From Brevibacillus laterosporus DSM 25 (GTDB lineage Bacteria; Bacillota; Bacilli; Brevibacillales; Brevibacillaceae): DNA of 64,000 bases. Below the pieces are notes generated by a model, which ran no database searches, had not been told where the DNA came from, and was given only the letters and a program-made list of their open reading frames with translations. Numbering within the stretch: position 1 is the stretch's first letter; every line of letters begins with the position of its first letter. The position numbers and the translations under genes are program-made. The stretch lies in assembly GCF_002706795.1 (NCBI RefSeq), contig NZ_CP017705.1:886001-950000 (forward strand), given 5' to 3'. This document shows positions 16,495-25,614 of the stretch, in pieces.

Positions 16495-19400
16495 TCAAAT
16501 GGTTCCCTCGTCATAATTTGCTTCAAGCTGTTCTGTTGCTGAAGCACTCGTGTCGATGAACCCGGCAAGCATGCAAATCGTGGAATACTCAAAAAGACTT
16601 TGCATAGACAATTCAATCTGATATCGCTCTTTCAGGAGATTGATGCATTGAATGGCACGTAACGAATCCCCGCCCCGTGCAAAGAAACCGTCATGTATTC
16701 CGATAGAGTTACAATGAAGCACCTCTTCCCAAACACTCGCTATTTTGATTTCTGTCTCGGTGGAAGGTGCGACATGCGCTTTTTTCGGCAAGCTCTCTCT
16801 CTTCCCTCCGAGCTTCGCAAGTGCCTTACGGTCTACTTTCCCATTGGCCGAAAGAGGTAGCTTATCAAGCAGTACATACTCGGTTGGCATCATGTAATCA
16901 GGTAGCATTTTCTGCATGGCATCGGACAATTTTTCCGGTCTAAACACCCTAACCGTTTCAGGTGCTTGTGCCACGATTAGGTGCCGGTCGAATTTTTCTG
17001 CGACCTGACCGTTTTGCGGGAATGCCAGCATGTTTGAAAAGCCCTGTTTTTCCAATACCTCGCACCATTGATCTGCCGCTAGTAAAGGAAGATAATTCGC
17101 CTTGCGCTCATCCTCTAGTCGACTGAATCCATCTTCAAAAAACCCGACAGTGGTCAGCATAAGGCGGCTGTTACGAGTTGACTCTACCAGAAACAGAACT
17201 CCACCGGGTGCCAGCATTCCTTTCAGGTACTCAAGTGTCATGTTCAGATTTCGGGTGCGGTGCAGAGTATTATCCGCAACAATCACATCAAAATAATGCG
17301 GTTCATAGCCTTGCCAAAGCGGCGCTGTGTTCATGTCAAACAGACCGTATTCAAGCGGGGCCTTCTCTCCCCATGTCTGCTTTGCCTTGTCTGTAAAAAA
17401 GGAGGACTCGTCGGCATATATGTATCGGGCACGATCCGCAGGCAAAGCGGACACAAGCGTTTGTGTCAAACTACCGGCCCGTGTGCCGATCTCTAGCACC
17501 CGCAACTCTTTATCAGGTGGATAGCTGTTCACTAAAGTGCCGAACACCTCTTTAGCAAGATTGCTGTAATACTCCCGCGTAAAGTCAAACCTGCTCAGTC
17601 CTGCCGGTGTCAAAGAAGCATCTTCCGCAAAGAAAAGCTCAAGCGGATCAAGCTTGCCTGTTAATAACCTGATAAACAGTGGATAGTCTCGTAAAAAACC
17701 ATCTTCAAGAGCCTGTACCGCTTCCGAACTCCCAGATGAAACCGATAGCTTCCCATCCTGTGTAAATGTAGGCAGTTCTTCGCGTAATGAACGAGGATTT
17801 TGGTAGGTACCATCCTCCGTTTTTTCGAGTAGCCCTTCTTCCACAAGCACATTTAGCCAATGAAGTAGCAGGGTCTTGTAACGAGGATGAATCTGAAACC
17901 GTCGGATCAATTCCTCAATGGAATAACGCTCTCCTTCACTTGAGAACATCCCCAAGTCATTCAGCGTGCGGCATATGTAGGCAGAGCTTACACGGTCTGC
18001 CTCATGGAGGAACTTCGCGATTGCGTCAGCATCGACGGAATCCGGAAGTTGGGAGGCCTGTAGCTGACCAGCACTAGTAATTGCCTGCCAGCGTGATGCG
18101 CAAACAGTCGGATCGACCTGCTCGGTTTCCAACAGCTCAGCTCCCATTTCCTGATCAAGCACCACATACCCTACCAGGCGCTTCTCCTCGCTTACTTCGT
18201 CAGGTACTGCAACGACAGCGTTCTTTATCCCATCATGACGCTTCAGTGCCGTTTCAACCTCTCCTAATTCAATCCGATGACCACGAATTTTTACCTGAAA
18301 GTCTTCTCGACCGAGAAACTCCAGATTGCCGTCCGGCAAGTAACGACCCAAATCACCTGTATGATAGAGACGTTCACCTGTTCGAGGATGCAGGATAAAC
18401 TTGTCATTGGTCTTGCTTTCATCTTGCCAGTAGCCTTTAGCAAGGCCAATTCCACCGATATAAAGCTGCCCCGGCACCCATACGGGACAATCTTCCATCC
18501 ATTCGTTAAGCACGTAGAAGCGCTGATTGACCATCGGGCGACCATACGGAATGCTCTTCCAACTTGAGTCAATGTCTTCGATCGGATACAGGTTCGACCA
18601 GATCGACGCCTCCGTGGCTCCTCCCAAACCGATCACCTGTACATTTGGAAAATAAGCCTTGATCTTGTCCGGCAAATCCAATGGAATCCAGTCACCGCTC
18701 AACAGGACCAGACGCAGAGATTGTGGTAGTTCTAGGTTTCGTCCAGAAGCGTACTCTATCAGCATCTGCATCAGTGCCGGAACCGTGTTCCAAACCGTCA
18801 CTTGCTCCTGCTTCATCCATTCAATCCAGTGAGCAGGATCTTTGGCTTTATCCGCCTCCGGCATGATGATAGTTCCACCTGCTGCAAGCATACCGAAAAT
18901 GTCATACACCGATAGATCAAAATTCAGATTGGAAAGAGCGAGTACCCTGTCTTTTGGTCCTACAGAAAAACGTTGGTTCACATCTTCAATGGTGTTAACA
19001 GCTCCTCGATGGTCGATCATAACCCCTTTTGGCAAACCTGTTGACCCTGAGGTGTAAATAACGTAGGCCAAATCATCCGGCTGCTCTGCAAGCGGCAGTA
19101 GACTCATAGCCTCATTCCTTGCTGTCATCTGATCTACTATCAGTCGTTCAACATTCTCAGGCCAGCTCAATTGCTCGTCCAGCCAAGACTGAGTAAGTAC
19201 GATGCGGATTTGCCCGTCAAAGAGAAGCTGTGAACGGCGCTCTTCAGGGTGCGCTGGATCGATCGGCAGATAAGCTGCTCCGGACTTCAGAGTCCCAAGC
19301 GTTGCCACAACCTGCTCCCAACCTTTCTCCATCACGACTGCAACCAGTGTATTGGGCTTGACTCCCTTTTCCCGCAACAAATTGCCTATTTCATCAGCGG

Positions 19401-22400
19401 AGATAGACAGCTCCTCATAGGTCAAGATTCGATTAGTAGAAATGATGGCTGGATGATTCGATTGCGAAACAGCTTGTTTTGCAAATAATCCGGTAAGCGT
19501 TTCTGAAGATACAGGTGCATCTGTCGCGTTGGCCTCAGCCCTTGCTTCTAGACGTGGGACAGCTATAAGGCTAGACATCTCTTTTTTCCATACCGCATCA
19601 TCATCGGTCAGTCGCTGTAGCAATTGGCAATACGCACTAAACATGTCGGCAAGCATTCCCTCAGGGAAAAGCCCTTCGACCGCATCCCAAATCAGGAGCA
19701 GTTCCTCGTCTTGCTCCACCACTTGATGGTCCAGCCATACTTGCGGTGTTTGTGTAATGTTATACACGAGCTTGCCCAGCCACTTTCCGTCGGATTCGGT
19801 TCCGCTCCACTGGTCGACCCCCAGTGCGCTCGTAAAGACAACCGGCATCGTCACGCCATGATGCTCCCCAGTTTGTTTCGCCAATTCACGTTGCACCTGA
19901 ACCCCCCCAACATAAGGGTGATCCAAATCGCTCCAAAGCTGTTGCTGCAAATTCCGGCCCCGTTCCAACATTGTCTTTCCTTCCGAAAGCTCCACAGCCA
20001 GCAAGGTCAACGTAGTGAAATCCCCTACGATATCATTGACTTGTGCGTGCAGCGGTAATCGGTTAAATTGTGTCAGGTTAATGGTAAAGCGGGTGCTCTT
20101 ACTCCAAGCACCAAGCGTTTCAGCATAAGCTGTCAGCAGAATTCCCGATGGCGTAAGCCCAACCTCCGCCGTCCGTTTTTTAAGCTTCTGCCATGTTTGT
20201 TTAGACAACCTTGCTTCCAGACGACTGAATCGTTGTTCGGAAAGAGACTCTGGATTTTGAGCCAAAGGTAGCTGTGGAGCAGGGGGCAATTCTGGCAAAC
20301 GGGCAATCCAATAGTCGAGATCGCGTTGATACAGCTCAGATGCTTTAAGCTCTTCCAAGGCAAGGACATAATCGCGGAATGACAGGTCTAGTGTAGCCAA
20401 TGGTGCATCCGGCTGATGATAGAGCCTAGTCCATTCGCTCAGGAGATGGAACATGCTCCACCCATCAAAAATCAGGTTATCAAAGCTGATATGAAGGCGA
20501 ACGCGCTCTTCTCCAAAGCGGGATGCCCGTACGTCAAACAGAGGCCACACGTCTGTAGATAGCACCTGATGTGACATTTCTTCCCGAATCTGTTTCAATT
20601 CGGACTCGACCTCTTCAGGAGTCTTGCCTCGCAAATCATTGACATTGATCAGATAATCAGGAACATTCTCCAAAATTCGTTGATGCCAGCCATCCGGCAT
20701 AATAACCGCCCGCATCATTTCGTGGTGATCAATCAGTCTCTGCCAGGCACGGTTGATCCGCTCAAGATCTAAATTCTGTCCTTCAATTTCAAAATAGCAA
20801 TGGGTGGAGACATTGCCCAATGCATAAAGACCGCTTCGACCGACCCAGTACGCTTGCTGGATATCGGTCATTGGGAAAGGCTGGTTCCGATCCTGTGGAA
20901 CCGGGACGATTTGAGGCAAGCTTTCCGTAGACTCGTCATGCTGTCCTTTCTGATCCATAAGTGTCTGGACTTGCTCAGCCATCCCTGCAATGGTAGGCTT
21001 TTCAAAAATCCGGCCCAATGACAGCTCCACCTCGAACTTGCTACGTACCAAAGCACTTAGTCTGGTAGCCAAGAGCGAATCTCCGCCCAATTCAAAATAG
21101 TTATCAGCAATACCTACGCGTTCCATTCCAAAAAGCTGGCACCAGATCGCCACAAGAGCTGTTTCAATCGGCGTCCTCGGAGCTGTATAGGTTTTTTCCG
21201 TTTTTGCCTTGATCAGCTTGTCAGGAGTCGGCAGTGCTTGCCGATCCACCTTGCCATTGGAAGTGAGTGGCATTTCGCTCAGTAGGATGAAAGCAGACGG
21301 AACCATGTAATCAGGCAACTTTTGGTTCAAAAAACCAGATAGCTTGACCGGATTGAATTGAGTAACATGATGCGGTGCCTGCGCAACGATTACATGCTGA
21401 CCAAAAACACTGGCCGGATCATCCTGCTCCGGGAAGGAAGCAACTTGCGCGAAGGTTTGCGACTGCAATAATTGTTGCCATTTTTCAACCGATAGAAGCG
21501 GACGCTGTTCTGCATGTCTTTCGTCTTCAAAATAGATAAATCCGTCTTCAAGGAACCCTGTACTTACTTGCTGCAAACGGCTATTACGAGTCATTTCCAG
21601 CAAAATCAGCAAGCCTCCAGGGGCGAGAAGGGATTGCATATGTAAAAGAGCCGTTCCAACATTCCGCGCACGATGCAGGGAATCCGCAGCGATAATAACG
21701 TCATAGTGATGTGCATCATAGCCTTGAGCCAGTGGATTCTGGTCAATATCCAACAATTGATAGTGCACAAACGGATACTCTTTGAATCTGGTTTTAGCCG
21801 CATTCGTAAAGAAGGTCGAGTTATCCGTGCCCGTATAAAGAGTCTCATCAGAGCGCAGTAAAGGTAGCAACGACTCGGTTAGCGATCCGCTCCTCGCCCC
21901 GATTTCCAGAATACGCAACGGTTCCGATTTGGCTTGCAGGCCATGTTGAAGACCTTCGATGATCGACCGTGCAATGCTGTTTCTGTGCTTGGTGCCAGGG
22001 AGTGCTTGCATCAGATCATTCGGAGTCAAACATAGCTCATCTGAAAAGAAATAGGCCAGCGGGTCAAGCTCTCCTGTCAAAAGTGCGACATTGGCGTTGT
22101 CCATTTGCTGCAAATAGCGCAAAAGTGCTTGTGCATGTTGCTCCCATGCAGGAGGCACCTTGCCCTCCATCGGCTTATCAAGCAATTCTTCCGGTATCGG
22201 GCGAACGATGACGAATGTATCCGATGCGTCTATTCTGGCAAATCCTTCGTCAGCTAATATCTGAAGCCACTGTCGGATCAACTCACGGTAACGCGGCTGA
22301 ATGCTGCAACATTGCATGAGGGCATCGAGCGTGTAGCTTTGGTTTTTCTGCAAATCTACCCCTGCTTGTTTCAGCGCACGGCAAATATAACGAACGCCAA

Positions 22401-25400
22401 GACGCTCTATATATGCCCAAAACACAGGAAAATCTTCCGGACTGATCTCATCAGGTCGCTCCTGTCCGCGTCCCGCCTTCATCAGGGCATCCCAGAGCAC
22501 TTCGCTATGTTTCAGATCAGCGCTTACGCTGTCATACAGGGATGATTCGTTTTCACGTTCAGGAACCACATAGCCGATCAGATGCTTGTTTTCCCGCGAA
22601 TCGCCTACAGCGGTGACGACTGCATCACGTACACCCGGATGCTGCTTCATTGCCGTTTCGATCTCGCCTAGCTCAATGCGGTGGCCTCTGATTTTGACCT
22701 GAAAATCCTGACGCCCGAGAAATTCAATTGTGCCATCAGGCCAATATCGTCCCAGATCACCAGTTCGATACCAACGGGAACCATTCCAATTGACAAAACG
22801 TTCTGCGGTAAGCACCGGATCACCCCGATAGCCTAGTGCGACACCAGCTCCTCCAATCCATAGTTCGCCCGCTACCCAGTCGGGGCAATCCTTTCCTTTT
22901 CCATCCACAACCCGATAAGCCTGATTGGTTAGCGGGCGTCCATAAGGAATCGATGTCCAATGTGAAGGTAGAGGTAATGTAACATCAAAGAAATTAGACC
23001 AGATGGAAGCCTCTGTGGCTCCCCCCATCGCAACCAGCTGGCTGTGTGCGGCTACACGTTTCAGACGTGACGGCAAATCAAGGCCAATCCAATCCCCAGA
23101 AAGCATCGCCTGGCGAATCGGCAAACTGTCGTACTGTCCGCTTTCCGCAGCAATCAGCAGCATATCGAGCAGTACTGGCACGGAGTTCCATAGTGTGACC
23201 TGATACTGGTCAACCAGCTTTACCCAATGTACGGCATCACGACGTGTCTCTTCCGTAATCAGCACAAGAGAGCCGCCAACGCTCAGCAATCCGAATATGT
23301 CATAAACAGAAAGATCAAAATCGAGAGAGGAAACCGACAAGATCCGATCAGCTGGACCAACCTGATAGCGCCTGTTGATGTCAGCGATGGTATTCCATGC
23401 TCCGGAATGGCTGATTTCAACCCCTTTTGGTTCACCCGTGGAACCCGAAGTAAAGATGATATAAGCGAGACTATCCCAAGAAATGGATACAGGTTCAGTC
23501 AAGGGAACTATGTTCTGTACATCTGTGATCGACAAGACAACGGCGTCGTCTGGCCAATCCAAGGTTTGAGCACATTCGTCATCGGTAAGCACGTAACGAA
23601 TGCCCGCTTTTTTATGGATTCGCTCGCGCCGGGTAGCCGGCTGTCCGGTACCGATCGGGACATAGCAGCCCCCAAGTGCAACTATGCCAAGCACCGCGGC
23701 GATTTGTTCAATCCCCCGCGGCATGCTGACGGCCACAGGATCACCCTCTTTTATTCCCTGTTCCTTAAGGAATGCCGCCACCTGCAACGCGTACCTAGAT
23801 AGTTCGCCATACGAAATATAAGTATGTGTATAACTATCAATCAGCGCCGTTTCTTGCGGATTTGTAGCAGCATAAGCAAAGAATGCGCTATGCAGGCATT
23901 GACTCGGTTGTGGAAGTGACGATTCGTCATCCTTGTTCTGTCTTTGCTGCTCCAGAGTAGGAAGAAGCTCCGGTGTAACTTGCCAGTCATTGTCCTGAGC
24001 CACTAGCCAGTCCATGAGTTGACCAAAGGCGGCAAACATTTGGTCGATCATACCGTCCGGGAACATCTGATCGACGGAATCCCACGCCAGCAACAGGCCA
24101 CCATCCATTTCATAGGACTGAAAATCAAGCCATACCTGAGGCGTTTGCGAGATCATATAGGAGAGCTGTCCTAAAGTCTGACGGCATTCCTCATTGATCA
24201 GCGGAGTACCTAAATTGCACGCGAAAACAACAGGGGCAAAATCCCGCTCTCCCTGGCGGACACGCGCCAGATCACGTTGAAGCTGTACGCCGGAATAAGC
24301 TGCATGTGCGACATCCTGATGAAACTGTCCTTGTACCGTTCGCACACGATCCAGAAAAGTTTGAGGGTTACGCAAGTCAACGGCAAGCAAGAGCAGGTTG
24401 GTAAAATCAGCAACAACATCTTCAATGCCAGCGTCCCCAGTTTGGCGATCAAACAATGGGATATTGATGAGGAACTGCGAATGGGTGCTCCATCGGTCAA
24501 GAATTTCCGCATATGCCGTTAACAGTACCATCGCTGGCGTGACCCTTTGAGCTGCGGATCGTTTTTGCAAAAGCATCCAATCCGCTTCTTTCACGAAATA
24601 ATTCCTTCTTGTAAAAACAGGGGCCTTAATCATTTCCGGCTTTTCCTTCAGCGGCAAGCCAGGAGCACCTGGTAGCGTTGACAGCTTTTCCTGCCAATAA
24701 TGAGCGGCTTTTTGTCTGTCTGAGACCCGATGTTGTGTCTCATGTTTGAGATAGTTGGCAAAGCTCCAATGAACAGGTGCTGTTGGCTGGCAACCACGTG
24801 CATAAGCTGCTGCCAGATCTCGTAAAAGAATGTGCAAGCTTTGCACGTCAGCGACAAGCAAATCAATATCAAAATGGAGTCTGGTACGGCCAGCTGGCAA
24901 CAAGCTCAGCTCCAAACCAGCTACCTCTCCCTCTTCCACCTTCAGACGACGATGTGACAGCCGGGTGCGTATGCTCTCCAGCTTTTGGGTCAGCTCGTCC
25001 CCAGAATAGAAACGCAAGTCATGAACGGGCACCGTTTTTGTAAAGGGAGTGCTCAGCACCTCTTGCTGTCCATCAGCTAGAAATCTTGCCCGAAGCATCG
25101 GATGGTGCATTAGTAACTGTCCCCACGCGGTTTCTAGACGCCCATGCTCTACTCCCTCGCCATCAATCTCCAGATAGGCATGGCATCCAACTCCGCCCAG
25201 CGGTTGATCATCTCGACGTCCAATCCAATAGGCATATTGCACATCCGTAAGCGGAAAGGGACTATTCGCGTCCTCTTGTGCTTGGCTTGCTATATTATTT
25301 TCCTCCACTAACGAAGGCGCCGGACTGTTTTTTTGCAAGAACGCCCACCAATCACTCAAGCGAGGGGCAGCAATCAGCTCGGCAAACGTAACCTTCACGC

Positions 25401-25587
25401 CTTCCTTTCGCCATTTGTTGACCATCCTCATCATTTGCAACGAATCCAATCCCAACTCGATCAGATTCTGATCATCAGCAAACTCGACAGGCGAAGGCAA
25501 CACAGCCTGAATCTGCCTCCGCACCTCCTCATAGCTCAATGAGGAGGCAGGGCTTGCGGATTGGCTGTCAATAATCAGATGTTTCAT
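16495..25587 (-). CDS. NRPS: ArCP-Cy-A(Cys)-PCP-Cy-A(Cys)-PCP with two degenerate MT-like inserts
   Basis: 3030 residues from the ATG at 25587 (GGTGG 8 bases upstream). Order: aryl carrier protein with LGLDSL (Ser about 50); Cy1 (about 105-540) with DLLVADVQS; A1 with FDLSVYDIFG, WNSVPVLLDM and GGATEASIWS; an MT-like insert whose SAM loop reads EIGARSGSLT; PCP1 with LGGDSLLA; Cy2 with DNLIFDGWS; A2 with the same cysteine-type motifs; a second insert reading EIGTRAGSLT; PCP2 with GGDSLRA. It should load salicylate and join two cysteines as thiazolines, like HMWP2 or PchE extended by a module. Both inserts lack the GxGxG loop of active methyltransferases, resembling the MT-like epimerase domain of PchE; I infer epimerase or structural roles. 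It starts 27 bases after the salicylate gene. Confidence 0.9.
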   Translation of the reverse strand: MKHLIIDSQSASPASSLSYEEVRRQIQAVLPSPVEFADDQNLIELGLDSLQMMRMVNKWRKEGVKVTFAELIAAPRLSDWWAFLQKNSPAPSLVEENNIASQAQEDANSPFPLTDVQYAYWIGRRDDQPLGGVGCHAYLEIDGEGVEHGRLETAWGQLLMHHPMLRARFLADGQQEVLSTPFTKTVPVHDLRFYSGDELTQKLESIRTRLSHRRLKVEEGEVAGLELSLLPAGRTRLHFDIDLLVADVQSLHILLRDLAAAYARGCQPTAPVHWSFANYLKHETQHRVSDRQKAAHYWQEKLSTLPGAPGLPLKEKPEMIKAPVFTRRNYFVKEADWMLLQKRSAAQRVTPAMVLLTAYAEILDRWSTHSQFLINIPLFDRQTGDAGIEDVVADFTNLLLLAVDLRNPQTFLDRVRTVQGQFHQDVAHAAYSGVQLQRDLARVRQGERDFAPVVFACNLGTPLINEECRQTLGQLSYMISQTPQVWLDFQSYEMDGGLLLAWDSVDQMFPDGMIDQMFAAFGQLMDWLVAQDNDWQVTPELLPTLEQQRQNKDDESSLPQPSQCLHSAFFAYAATNPQETALIDSYTHTYISYGELSRYALQVAAFLKEQGIKEGDPVAVSMPRGIEQIAAVLGIVALGGCYVPIGTGQPATRRERIHKKAGIRYVLTDDECAQTLDWPDDAVVLSITDVQNIVPLTEPVSISWDSLAYIIFTSGSTGEPKGVEISHSGAWNTIADINRRYQVGPADRILSVSSLDFDLSVYDIFGLLSVGGSLVLITEETRRDAVHWVKLVDQYQVTLWNSVPVLLDMLLIAAESGQYDSLPIRQAMLSGDWIGLDLPSRLKRVAAHSQLVAMGGATEASIWSNFFDVTLPLPSHWTSIPYGRPLTNQAYRVVDGKGKDCPDWVAGELWIGGAGVALGYRGDPVLTAERFVNWNGSRWYRTGDLGRYWPDGTIEFLGRQDFQVKIRGHRIELGEIETAMKQHPGVRDAVVTAVGDSRENKHLIGYVVPERENESSLYDSVSADLKHSEVLWDALMKAGRGQERPDEISPEDFPVFWAYIERLGVRYICRALKQAGVDLQKNQSYTLDALMQCCSIQPRYRELIRQWLQILADEGFARIDASDTFVIVRPIPEELLDKPMEGKVPPAWEQHAQALLRYLQQMDNANVALLTGELDPLAYFFSDELCLTPNDLMQALPGTKHRNSIARSIIEGLQHGLQAKSEPLRILEIGARSGSLTESLLPLLRSDETLYTGTDNSTFFTNAAKTRFKEYPFVHYQLLDIDQNPLAQGYDAHHYDVIIAADSLHRARNVGTALLHMQSLLAPGGLLILLEMTRNSRLQQVSTGFLEDGFIYFEDERHAEQRPLLSVEKWQQLLQSQTFAQVASFPEQDDPASVFGQHVIVAQAPHHVTQFNPVKLSGFLNQKLPDYMVPSAFILLSEMPLTSNGKVDRQALPTPDKLIKAKTEKTYTAPRTPIETALVAIWCQLFGMERVGIADNYFELGGDSLLATRLSALVRSKFEVELSLGRIFEKPTIAGMAEQVQTLMDQKGQHDESTESLPQIVPVPQDRNQPFPMTDIQQAYWVGRSGLYALGNVSTHCYFEIEGQNLDLERINRAWQRLIDHHEMMRAVIMPDGWHQRILENVPDYLINVNDLRGKTPEEVESELKQIREEMSHQVLSTDVWPLFDVRASRFGEERVRLHISFDNLIFDGWSMFHLLSEWTRLYHQPDAPLATLDLSFRDYVLALEELKASELYQRDLDYWIARLPELPPAPQLPLAQNPESLSEQRFSRLEARLSKQTWQKLKKRTAEVGLTPSGILLTAYAETLGAWSKSTRFTINLTQFNRLPLHAQVNDIVGDFTTLTLLAVELSEGKTMLERGRNLQQQLWSDLDHPYVGGVQVQRELAKQTGEHHGVTMPVVFTSALGVDQWSGTESDGKWLGKLVYNITQTPQVWLDHQVVEQDEELLLIWDAVEGLFPEGMLADMFSAYCQLLQRLTDDDAVWKKEMSSLIAVPRLEARAEANATDAPVSSETLTGLFAKQAVSQSNHPAIISTNRILTYEELSISADEIGNLLREKGVKPNTLVAVVMEKGWEQVVATLGTLKSGAAYLPIDPAHPEERRSQLLFDGQIRIVLTQSWLDEQLSWPENVERLIVDQMTARNEAMSLLPLAEQPDDLAYVIYTSGSTGLPKGVMIDHRGAVNTIEDVNQRFSVGPKDRVLALSNLNFDLSVYDIFGMLAAGGTIIMPEADKAKDPAHWIEWMKQEQVTVWNTVPALMQMLIEYASGRNLELPQSLRLVLLSGDWIPLDLPDKIKAYFPNVQVIGLGGATEASIWSNLYPIEDIDSSWKSIPYGRPMVNQRFYVLNEWMEDCPVWVPGQLYIGGIGLAKGYWQDESKTNDKFILHPRTGERLYHTGDLGRYLPDGNLEFLGREDFQVKIRGHRIELGEVETALKRHDGIKNAVVAVPDEVSEEKRLVGYVVLDQEMGAELLETEQVDPTVCASRWQAITSAGQLQASQLPDSVDADAIAKFLHEADRVSSAYICRTLNDLGMFSSEGERYSIEELIRRFQIHPRYKTLLLHWLNVLVEEGLLEKTEDGTYQNPRSLREELPTFTQDGKLSVSSGSSEAVQALEDGFLRDYPLFIRLLTGKLDPLELFFAEDASLTPAGLSRFDFTREYYSNLAKEVFGTLVNSYPPDKELRVLEIGTRAGSLTQTLVSALPADRARYIYADESSFFTDKAKQTWGEKAPLEYGLFDMNTAPLWQGYEPHYFDVIVADNTLHRTRNLNMTLEYLKGMLAPGGVLFLVESTRNSRLMLTTVGFFEDGFSRLEDERKANYLPLLAADQWCEVLEKQGFSNMLAFPQNGQVAEKFDRHLIVAQAPETVRVFRPEKLSDAMQKMLPDYMMPTEYVLLDKLPLSANGKVDRKALAKLGGKRESLPKKAHVAPSTETEIKIASVWEEVLHCNSIGIHDGFFARGGDSLRAIQCINLLKERYQIELSMQSLFEYSTICMLAGFIDTSASATEQLEANYDEGTI

Positions 25588-25614
25588 CAAAATACCACCT
25601 TCCCAGGCAATGCC

